Assembly (NCBI GenBank): GCA_001642415.1
Contig: LTDK01000174.1
Span: forward strand, 248,001 to 312,000
Direction: 5' to 3'
DNA length: 64,000 nucleotides
From: Nematocida ironsii
Taxonomy: Eukaryota > Microsporidia
In this document: one piece after another, positions 28,612 through 35,803 of the stretch
Numbering within the stretch: the stretch's first letter is position 1
Layout: each line of letters opens with the position of its first letter
Notes under the pieces: generated by a model
What the model saw: the letters and a program-made list of their open reading frames with translations, nothing else
What the model was told of the DNA's origin: nothing
Databases searched by the model: none
Program-made: the position numbers and the translations under genes

Positions 28612-29325
28612 ATGCGAGAAGCCATAAGAAAGCGTTGTGTTTGCTGTAAAGAAATGGCATCGGTTCTTTTAGCACAAAGCTCATTCTGTCCTGGGTGCTT
28701 TACAGAACGGCTTGAAAAGGGATTCTTTGCTGAGATTAGAAAAGCACTCTCACATACGTTCAGAAATAAAGTCAGAAAAGTTCTTGTTGTAATTGAAAAG
28801 AATCGGCTTTCTTCTGAAGTAATTCAGAAAATCATTAATAAGAGTGATTCTGCTATGATAGAGTATCACTATTGTACGTTTTCCAATGATGAAAATGATT
28901 TCTGTGGTAATAATTATATACGCATTGAGTCAAAGGAAAATACGCACAGTTCTCGAGTTGAAGCATTAAAGGAGTACTGCTTTAATAATAACTACAGCTG
29001 TGTTGTATTTAGTCACTATTCTGTGGAGGTTGCTTATGAAATATTAAAGATGATTACAAATGGAGAAGTTGTTCAGTATACAAAAGCTTTCAAGGGTGAC
29101 CGGATTGTGTCTGTGTGTTATCCGTTTTATTCTGTTTCTTATAAGTCTATTGCTTACTTCTCTTTCTATTCTGGTATTTTGACAGAACCATTCCGTATTA
29201 AATCTGATATAATAAAGGAAAAAGAGAATCAGGCACATATGGCACTCCTGCGAGATTTATTAAAGAATTCCCCTGCAAGTATTTTAAACCTAATAAAAGT
29301 ACAGCAAAGAGTAGAGGATTTATAG
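28612..29325 (+). CDS. CTU2: Ctu2/Ncs2, cytosolic tRNA 2-thiolation factor (compact)
   Basis: This 237-residue protein begins with C9-V-C-C12-K-E-M-A-S-V and C26-P-G-C29-F, the N-terminal zinc motif of Ncs2/Ctu2 ('CVKC...A.......YC..CF'). KVRKVLVVIEKNRLSSEVIQ follows where the PP-loop fold starts ('KVLLA.SGG.SS..LL'), but the Gly-rich loop is eroded, as in Ncs2. LKEYCFNNNYSCVVFSHYSV, then VVQYTKAFKGDR and VCYPFYSVSYKSIAYFSFYS, match the 'RPLRD...KEIAFY' region. Ncs2 with Ncs6 puts sulfur on wobble uridine 34 in the cytosol, using sulfur from Urm1. UBA4, the Urm1 activator, lies 4 kb away. Normal length is about 450-500, so this is strongly reduced. Confidence 0.65.
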   Translation: MREAIRKRCVCCKEMASVLLAQSSFCPGCFTERLEKGFFAEIRKALSHTFRNKVRKVLVVIEKNRLSSEVIQKIINKSDSAMIEYHYCTFSNDENDFCGNNYIRIESKENTHSSRVEALKEYCFNNNYSCVVFSHYSVEVAYEILKMITNGEVVQYTKAFKGDRIVSVCYPFYSVSYKSIAYFSFYSGILTEPFRIKSDIIKEKENQAHMALLRDLLKNSPASILNLIKVQQRVEDL

Positions 29326-29747
29326 GATTTATACACATAAGTATAACTTATAGAACAAAAAATAGATTATTTAGATTGTTTTTACTATTTATATAGTACA
29401 TTGCCTGAAAATTAGTAAAACCGTTTTATGCTTGCTTTTGATTTTTAGTATTTCTGTGTGTGCAGAATATTTTACTCTATTACATGATTTTATCACTATT
29501 TATTACACAAATACCAATAAGTACTCTTGTATTTGAGTTATTTATTACACAAATACCTATAAATAATAAATGTTTTTCTTTTATACTATAATACAACAGT
29601 AAATTTACAGTGTGCAGTTTTTTTAACACAATGCGTAAAATATAATGTAATATTGCACTTACTTATGACTGTTTGTCTTAAAAATAATATTAATTTATGG
29701 TATATGATTTAAATATTTAGTGTTTTAAGAAATAATTTATAATAAAC
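29326..29747. other. AT-rich spacer CTU2/AMD1 with short repeat
   Basis: These 422 bp contain AAACCGTTTTATGCTTGC near 29422 and two copies of TTTATTACACAAATACC near 29498 and 29539. No ORF is visible. The second copy ends 30 bp before TATACTATAATACAACAG-type AT sequence leading to AMD1. Confidence 0.5.
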
Positions 29748-31523
29748 ATGGAAGAGGAGCCATTGTATAGAACAATTCCACTGCTATTACAGGCACTTGA
29801 GCTAAGAAAGAAATACATGAGAGTCAGCAAGCAAAACAAGTCTTGGCATAAATATCCTGTTTCTAATGACATATCTGCTACGTACAGTAATTTTCACTGG
29901 TCACTCGTTGGCGATGATGTTGATATACCCAGCATCACAGAGTACCATAAAGACGTTGATTTTATTAATTCCATGATACATAACGGACCATTAAAAACCT
30001 ACTGCTACCAGCGGCTAGAGTACTTAGAATTACAGTTTAAAATCCACTTGAACGAATTTAACTGTAAAGAGAAGATGGAGCAGAAAAATCTTTCTAATAA
30101 AGACTTTTACAATGTGGTAAAGGTTGACACACACTTGCACCACTCAGCAAGCATGAACTCAAAGAAATTATTGATTTACATAAAAAAGAAGCTTAGAGAG
30201 AAACCATTTGATGTGGTACACAAGGATAAATTAGGAAATTCACATACACTAGTAGACATATTCACTGGAATAAATAAAACAGTGGACACTTTGTGCTTGG
30301 ACAGTTTAGGCACACACTCAAACTTAGAGACATTTCATAGATTTGACAGGTTTAATTCAAAGTATAATCCGTATGGCACACCTATATTAAGAGAAGTATT
30401 CTTAAAGCATGATAATTACATCAAAGGTAAGTATTTAGCAGAACTAACTCAGGAACTAATTAATGAGGTTGAGGAGAAAGAATATTTAAAGTGTGAATGG
30501 GGAGTATCCTTATACGGAAAGAAAAAAGAAGAACTTGAAGTTCTAAGCAGATGGGTGTATGAAAACAGATTATACAATAAGAACATAAAATGGTATTTAC
30601 AGGTACCGAGGCTATACGGAATTTTCAAGGGGCATGGTGCTATAAAGAATTATGGTGAGTTTCTTAGTAATGTATTCAGTGATGTTATTGAATCTGCTGC
30701 CAGGCCTAAAACAGAATTTATAGATTTATCTGGAGAGAGTGCAGTGGAGGATAAAGATGTAATTATTGACAGATTTATGGCTGATGTAGTAGGGTTTGAT
30801 TCTGTTGATGATGAGAGTGTAAAAACAAAGAGGACCAGTATGGAGAAGGAGCATCCCTCTGCATGGACACATATGGATAATCCGCCATACTCTTACTATA
30901 TGTATTATATGTACTATTACGTCACACTAATAAACAGACTGCGTGTGAGCAGGGAAAAAACCCCAATGGTATTCCGGCCGCATTCAGGTGAGTCTGGGGA
31001 TATTGATCATTTGGTGTATGCATTTCTAACAGCTAAAAGCATTGCACATGGTGTGAAACTCAGAAAATCTCCTGTTCTGCAGTATTTATACTATCTGTCA
31101 CAAATTGGGATTGCTATGTCTCCACTTAGCAATAATTCTTTATTTATAGAGTACAGAAAAAACCCATTTCCTCAGTATTTCCAGCGTGGACTGAATGTAT
31201 CACTCTCAACAGACGATCCATTACAGTTCCATTATACTAGAGAGCCACTCATGGAAGAGTACAGTATTGCATCACAGATATGGAAACTCTCCTCATGTGA
31301 CCAATGCGAAATAGCAAGAAACAGTGTTCTAATGAGTAATTATTCTAAAAAAGAGAAGGAAGAGTGGATAGGTGTATACGAAGTAAATGGCCGTCTTGTA
31401 AATGATCAAGCAATGACAAATGTTCCCCCAACTAGATTTAGTTATAGAGCACAAAGAATCTCTGAGGAGTATAAAATTCTGCATAAGTATTCATATACAA
31501 GACAGCACACTCCATTTGAGTAA
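29748..31523 (+). CDS. AMD1: AMP deaminase
   Basis: This 591-residue protein has the AMPD catalytic core. KVDTH129-L-H131-HSASMN holds the first zinc ligands. GTHSNLETFHRFDRFNSKYN is the conserved substrate-loop segment. FRPH412-SGESGDIDHL carries a further His and the catalytic Glu. SLSTDDPLQFHYTREPLMEE is the terminal D-D-P metal/active-site motif. It converts AMP to IMP plus ammonia in the cytosol and helps set adenylate balance in an organism that imports host ATP. The long variable N-terminus of yeast Amd1 (810 residues) is missing; the N-terminal 100 residues keep the segment that precedes the barrel in the family. Confidence 0.95.
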   Translation: MEEEPLYRTIPLLLQALELRKKYMRVSKQNKSWHKYPVSNDISATYSNFHWSLVGDDVDIPSITEYHKDVDFINSMIHNGPLKTYCYQRLEYLELQFKIHLNEFNCKEKMEQKNLSNKDFYNVVKVDTHLHHSASMNSKKLLIYIKKKLREKPFDVVHKDKLGNSHTLVDIFTGINKTVDTLCLDSLGTHSNLETFHRFDRFNSKYNPYGTPILREVFLKHDNYIKGKYLAELTQELINEVEEKEYLKCEWGVSLYGKKKEELEVLSRWVYENRLYNKNIKWYLQVPRLYGIFKGHGAIKNYGEFLSNVFSDVIESAARPKTEFIDLSGESAVEDKDVIIDRFMADVVGFDSVDDESVKTKRTSMEKEHPSAWTHMDNPPYSYYMYYMYYYVTLINRLRVSREKTPMVFRPHSGESGDIDHLVYAFLTAKSIAHGVKLRKSPVLQYLYYLSQIGIAMSPLSNNSLFIEYRKNPFPQYFQRGLNVSLSTDDPLQFHYTREPLMEEYSIASQIWKLSSCDQCEIARNSVLMSNYSKKEKEEWIGVYEVNGRLVNDQAMTNVPPTRFSYRAQRISEEYKILHKYSYTRQHTPFE

Positions 31524-31858
31524 TAAGAATAAACCGTATTTTTTTGTTTAATTTTATACTTGGTTAATTCTATACAGTAATTCTTCTTATTTAATCATAC
31601 ACCATGTGTTTGATCTTTTCTATTATGTCTGATATGTTATAGATTAATTCTTCTTCCTGTTGTATTATAGACTAATTTTATAAATTTACATATTTTACAA
31701 ATATTAAAGCGTATGTATACCCTTATATAAATATACAAAAATGAATGGTTTATAAAATTTAAATATATAATTTCGGATTATTTAAAAGATAATAAAAATA
31801 AACACTCAGCATACAATTTATTTAATCTAAGCAAACCAGTGCACAGACTGTGTACTGC
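31524..31858. other. AT-rich convergent spacer AMD1/NMT1
   Basis: These 335 bp between facing stops contain AATTTCGGATTATTT at 31769-31783, one mismatch from the recurrent motif. Two nearby partial repeats (TATTATGTCTGATATG / TTATAGATTAATTC and TATTATAGACTAATT) lie near 31621-31677. No gene is seen. Confidence 0.45.
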
Positions 31859-33088
31859 TTAGTACGGTATGAAGCTGTTTTTATGTTGTTGGATTAATTC
31901 TGTATCCCAGTTAAAAAGATAGTAATTGATAATTCCATCTCCAGTCAAAAATCCTGATTTAATCAAAATATCTTCTGTGTTACACTCTAAATTCAATGCA
32001 TTTAAAACATCACACTCATCTGAATCTTTCAAATACTTTATCAAACTCAGCATACTATTAACACCATTTTGCATTGTGTGATATGACAAATATGCTGTGC
32101 GTATGTTTGTTGTGCCAATAGCAGGTTTAGTCTCTAAATAAAACACAGAAACAAACTCTTTTCCGTCTTCGCTTATTAACATATCAGAAAGTCCCTTTCT
32201 TCCGTATACGTAATACTTAAACTGTTCAAGTGTGAAGTCTGCGGATATAGATATGTCTGGCTTACTGTACTTATCACAGTACATTTTATAGGCTAAAGGT
32301 ACTTCTTCCTCAGTTATTCTTCGGTAGTGCATAATTGGTGAGTCTTGAAAAATAATTGTATCTTCTGTTATTTTCTCAATGTCTTCTGGATCACAGAACC
32401 CACTTTCTACAAGATTTCCTTCTTTAAGTATGCGGTGGTAATACCTAGACCGAGTGAATATATACGGTAACTTCTCTCCTGAAGTAAAAAGTGCAGTGAA
32501 TATTCCCTTTCTGTTTACCTCTTTTGTTATTTCCTTAATAAGCAATGGAGCCAGTCTCCTTTTCCTGTACTCCCGGTGTACACATAAAAAGTTAACTATT
32601 GCTGTATTTGGCTTGTTATTTTTTATTCTAATATTTATAGCACATGCGGATATAAACCCAATTATTTCACCACCTATAAATATTCCTATATTCCACTCTG
32701 GATACACATAGGGAGACTCTAGCTGCCACTGTATAAATTCATTAGAATATTGCAGACTAAACTTAGATGCCTTGTCCTCTACATAATGATCCTGTAACAA
32801 CTTACACACGCAGAATAATTCTGTTTGTAAATTTACTTTCCTAATGACTATATCAGTGTTATCCTGTATTTTTACTTCTGTAGGTTTCTGGTTGCTGCTA
32901 TCACAGCATGTATCGCTCTTATCAGATGACTTCTTACCAAGTGGTTCGGCTGACCAGAACTTATGCTCCTTTAAAAGTGTTTCATTCACCATTTTATATG
33001 CTGTTCTCATCTTTTCTTCTTTTGTTCTGGCCTTTTCTGGGGTTTCCCCTTGTTTTTTTGTATTTTCATGCTTTTCTTCTTCTGTCAT
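31859..33088 (-). CDS. NMT1: Glycylpeptide N-tetradecanoyltransferase (N-myristoyltransferase)
   Basis: This 409-residue protein starts with a charged 40-residue tail, then KFWSAEPLG, close to the NMT 'FW.TQPVP' segment. NFLCVHREYRKRRLAPLL at residues 166-183 is the conserved myristoyl-CoA-binding region, followed by IKEITKEVNRKGIFTALFTS. The C-terminal half keeps NALNLECNTEDILIKSGFLT and GDGIINYYLFNW ('DVFNALDLMEN..FLE.LKFG.GDG.L.YYLYNW'). NMT attaches myristate to N-terminal Gly of ARF and other GTPases. Length is slightly under the yeast enzyme (455). Its start is 18 bp from a small divergent ORF that leads into UBA4. Confidence 0.94.
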   Translation of the reverse strand: MTEEEKHENTKKQGETPEKARTKEEKMRTAYKMVNETLLKEHKFWSAEPLGKKSSDKSDTCCDSSNQKPTEVKIQDNTDIVIRKVNLQTELFCVCKLLQDHYVEDKASKFSLQYSNEFIQWQLESPYVYPEWNIGIFIGGEIIGFISACAINIRIKNNKPNTAIVNFLCVHREYRKRRLAPLLIKEITKEVNRKGIFTALFTSGEKLPYIFTRSRYYHRILKEGNLVESGFCDPEDIEKITEDTIIFQDSPIMHYRRITEEEVPLAYKMYCDKYSKPDISISADFTLEQFKYYVYGRKGLSDMLISEDGKEFVSVFYLETKPAIGTTNIRTAYLSYHTMQNGVNSMLSLIKYLKDSDECDVLNALNLECNTEDILIKSGFLTGDGIINYYLFNWDTELIQQHKNSFIPY

Positions 33089-33106
33089 TTGTTTATAAAA
33101 AAGTGA

Positions 33107-33250
33107 ATGTCTAAAGAAAAGAGAATGATTTATATTAATGAAAAGGAAATGGAATTAGACATAGAAAAGCTGCTAAAGGACTGGGAAGGGCCCGAGTCAG
33201 CCAGAATGAAAGAACAAATAAAAAGAATTGAAGACCAACAAAGTTTTTAA
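33107..33250 (+). CDS. 47-codon ORF abutting UBA4 (small protein or uORF)
   Basis: This ORF encodes 47 residues (MSKEKRMIYINEKEMELDIE at the start; KEQIKRIEDQQSF at the end) and is Glu/Lys-rich with helical character. Its TAA overlaps the next ATG by one base (TAATG at 33248-33252), so termination would sit exactly on the UBA4 start. The NMT1 start is 18 bp upstream in the other direction, so any UBA4 mRNA starting in that narrow spacer would carry this ORF first. It could be a separate small protein, a translational-control uORF, or remnants of an older UBA4 N-terminal coiled coil in another frame. I do not recognise the sequence. Confidence 0.45.
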   Translation: MSKEKRMIYINEKEMELDIEKLLKDWEGPESARMKEQIKRIEDQQSF

Positions 33251-34779
33251 TGAAAATTGCGGAGAGAGAAGGGGTTAAAAGAGAAGAAAAAGAAGAATCC
33301 GAGCAAACAGAAGTGGAATGTATACCAAAAATAACTACTAACAAAGTAAAAACAAGTAGTACAAAAGAAGAAATAATGGTAGAGAAGGGATATGCAGTAA
33401 ATAATAATAAAAGCACAGAAAGTGAAGAGAGTATTAATGAGAGTAATAATACATCAAACAGAGAAGAAAGGCCTATGTCATTATCATATATTGACAGGTA
33501 CTCAAGACAGATGATAATTAAGGAGGTAGGCGTAGAAGGGCAGAAAAGGATCAAAGAGAGTAGAGTACTAGTAGTTGGTGCCGGTGGCCTTGGTGCGCCA
33601 GTTCTTATGTACTTATCTGCAATGGGTGTGGGAACTATTGGTATTTCCGATTCTGATGTAGTTGAAGAGTCAAATCTTAACAGGCAAGTTCTGTATAAAG
33701 AATTGTCAATAGGTAAATATAAGACAAAAGAAGCCAAGAACAACTTATCTGGTCTTTCTTCATCTGCGGAGTATAATATACACAATAAAATAACCAGAGA
33801 GAATCTGTGGAGTGTTTGTTCATTGTACGACTTAGTGCTTGACTGTGGTGATAATAGGTCATTAAGATACTTACTTAGTGATTATTGTAGGTCTAGAAGT
33901 ATTCCTTATATATCTGGATCATCTTTGAGATGGGAAGGGCATGTATACAGACTTACAACACTGTGCTATAGATGTGTACATCCAACAACCGGTGCGTATA
34001 CAAGTGGTAATTGTTCGTCTGCTGGTATAATAGGAAGTATGTGTGGCGTGGTAGGCTCATTAATGGCCACAGAAGCCATGAAAGTCATTATAGGATTAGA
34101 GGGTGTGGATAACCAGCTAACATACATAAATGGTCTAAAAAATGAATTTATGAACTTATCACTTAAGAAAAGGTTATGTGTTCTATGCAGAGACACTTCT
34201 ATTCTGACAGTTGAGCAGAAAAAAGAAAGAATATTTCAGGAAAATCAGGATTTAGAAGAAAAGGATGAAAAATTCTCACAATGCGAGTTAACGGATTTAA
34301 TAAAAAAAGCAACGGAAATTAAAATCACAGAAACCCCTGAACTACCAGAAAATACATCTAAGAGTACAATTAAGCAGACAGACCATAAGACAGCAAGTAA
34401 AGATATGAGCGAAGATATCCTTATGAACAGTAAGAGTGCAGATGAGATTGATGAATCAACTGAAATAACATGGAAAACTGTATATTCTTCTCCTGAGTCA
34501 TACTTTATTGTAGATATTAGATCACCAGCTGAGAATAAAATAATATCGGTTCCCAAGGCGTACCTCTACCCATTAAGTGAGATAGTTGATAATCCAAAAA
34601 AAGCACGCACTATTATACAAAGAAAAGCAAAGAACAGAAGAATCCTTTTGTGCTGCAGGAATGGAAGTACATCAAAGAAGTTTATACCTATATTTGGTGG
34701 GTTAAGTATATCGGGCGGTGCACAATCTTACATTAAATACACACAGTCTGTCTTAAACAAAGGAAATATCTCAGAATAA
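33250..34779 (+). CDS. UBA4: Uba4/MOCS3, E1-like Urm1 activator with rhodanese domain
   Basis: This 509-residue protein has a poorly conserved charged N-terminus to about residue 75. An E1 adenylation domain follows: YIDRYSRQMIIKEVGVEGQK, then VVGAGGLGAP at residues 108-117 and ESNLNRQVLY. CYRC and CVLC supply the structural zinc. GNC255-SSAGIIGSMCGVVGS places the candidate catalytic Cys at 255. After a long polar linker, the C-terminal rhodanese domain shows YFIVDIRSPAENKI and LLCC469-RNGS, with the sulfur-carrying Cys probably at 469. Uba4 activates Urm1 as a thiocarboxylate for tRNA wobble thiolation and urmylation. Translation may start further in, at MSLSYIDRYSRQ. Confidence 0.9.
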   Translation: MKIAEREGVKREEKEESEQTEVECIPKITTNKVKTSSTKEEIMVEKGYAVNNNKSTESEESINESNNTSNREERPMSLSYIDRYSRQMIIKEVGVEGQKRIKESRVLVVGAGGLGAPVLMYLSAMGVGTIGISDSDVVEESNLNRQVLYKELSIGKYKTKEAKNNLSGLSSSAEYNIHNKITRENLWSVCSLYDLVLDCGDNRSLRYLLSDYCRSRSIPYISGSSLRWEGHVYRLTTLCYRCVHPTTGAYTSGNCSSAGIIGSMCGVVGSLMATEAMKVIIGLEGVDNQLTYINGLKNEFMNLSLKKRLCVLCRDTSILTVEQKKERIFQENQDLEEKDEKFSQCELTDLIKKATEIKITETPELPENTSKSTIKQTDHKTASKDMSEDILMNSKSADEIDESTEITWKTVYSSPESYFIVDIRSPAENKIISVPKAYLYPLSEIVDNPKKARTIIQRKAKNRRILLCCRNGSTSKKFIPIFGGLSISGGAQSYIKYTQSVLNKGNISE

Positions 34780-34885
34780 ATAATGAACAGAAGGCTTAGA
34801 AAATTCTCTAAAATTTAGATTTATATGCGTATCTGTGTATAAATGAATAAAAATATAAATTCTCAATAAATAATTGTTTCTATAT

Positions 34886-35107
34886 TTAATTATTGAACTG
34901 TTCAAGTTGGTTAATTGTCTTTAATATATAATTCGTATATGTCACCAGAATATGCGCATTTTTAATTAGCCTTCCTTCTTCTTCTAGTTTTACCACTACG
35001 GCATTTGACTCTATAGATATGTCTAAGCCATCTATTAAGCCTGTAAGACATTCTTTCAGTACGTCATTTCTGTTTGTCTCCAGTCTTAATTCTAGCTTGC
35101 TTTTCAT
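34886..35107 (-). CDS. Small protein, possible Pcc1-like KEOPS subunit
   Basis: This 73-residue protein has a beta-alpha-beta pattern: KLELRLETN strand, a helix through VLKECLTGLIDGL, strands ISIESNAVVVKLEE and AHILVTYT, then a helix NYILKTINQLEQF. Pcc1, the small dimeric KEOPS/EKC subunit (about 80 residues), has the same order and ends in a similar 'LR.SINSFLDQL' helix. The match is by pattern only and is weak. KEOPS makes tRNA t6A37. The start is 10 bp from the divergent gene at 35118, and the stop faces UBA4's about 106 bp away. Confidence 0.5.
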   Translation of the reverse strand: MKSKLELRLETNRNDVLKECLTGLIDGLDISIESNAVVVKLEEEGRLIKNAHILVTYTNYILKTINQLEQFNN

Positions 35108-35117
35108 TTATTTTTTA

Positions 35118-35666
35118 ATGGACTATTTGCTAAAAGTAAGAAATAAACAAGAGTTGCAGGGAAAGGTCATTTTAGTAGATGAGTACTTAGGAGCAGATGT
35201 AACTGGATTTATTTCTGAAATTTATGATGCCTACCCCAATCACAAAGTTATATCTTACCACATGCTCTCTTCAGAATATAAAGCAAATTCTGTGATTTCA
35301 TTATTAGATAAAAAAAGAGAAGAAATAACTGTAGAATATAAAAAATACGATGCAATAATAATAGATGGATGGTCACATAGAAACAACAAAATATACGACA
35401 ACACAATAGAATTAATGAATGAGAACAATGAACACTTTACAAGACTAGAACCAGACAACCAACTTGTATTTATTATTAATAGATCTACAAGTAAGCCAAA
35501 TTACAAAGACATTTATAGGTGCTATGGTGTAGTATGTCTAATGCCACTAGCAATTGTTACACAGCATACGCACTCACTTACAATTACTATTAGATCTATG
35601 AGCATAGAAGTACATTTATTATACAATTATTTACACCAAAGAGAATATAGACTATTTCAACAATAA
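35118..35666 (+). CDS. Unknown 182-residue protein, possible Elongator Elp5/Elp6-like
   Basis: The start at 35118 (MDYLLKVRNKQELQ) is preferred. A longer frame from 35019 would run through the opposite gene and adds a hydrophobic stretch coded antisense to it. The protein has an alternating alpha/beta pattern: GKVILVDE strand, FISEIYDAYPNHKVISYHML, YDAIIIDGWSH strand with a Walker-B-like Asp, LVFIINR strand, then THSLTITIRSMSIEVHLLYN. This resembles the RecA-like fold of Elongator subunits Elp4-6 without a P-loop, as in Elp5/Elp6. That is a structural impression, not a confirmed homology. Pairing with CTU2/UBA4, also wobble-uridine enzymes, would make sense. Confidence 0.55.
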   Translation: MDYLLKVRNKQELQGKVILVDEYLGADVTGFISEIYDAYPNHKVISYHMLSSEYKANSVISLLDKKREEITVEYKKYDAIIIDGWSHRNNKIYDNTIELMNENNEHFTRLEPDNQLVFIINRSTSKPNYKDIYRCYGVVCLMPLAIVTQHTHSLTITIRSMSIEVHLLYNYLHQREYRLFQQ

Positions 35667-35803
35667 AAATTCATCAGATATAACAAACATACCTGTTCAT
35701 AGAATAATTTCAAATACTTCTGGTTATTAAGGGTGTAAATCAGTTAGATAGAGTATATCTATTAAATGAGTATAAATAAAAATTAAAATACTGAAAATAA
35801 AAA

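Noticed and set aside
35019..35117. Longer N-terminus for the 182-residue protein
   Set aside because: It is antisense to the small gene at 34886-35107; the Met at 35118 gives a clean 10-bp divergent spacer.
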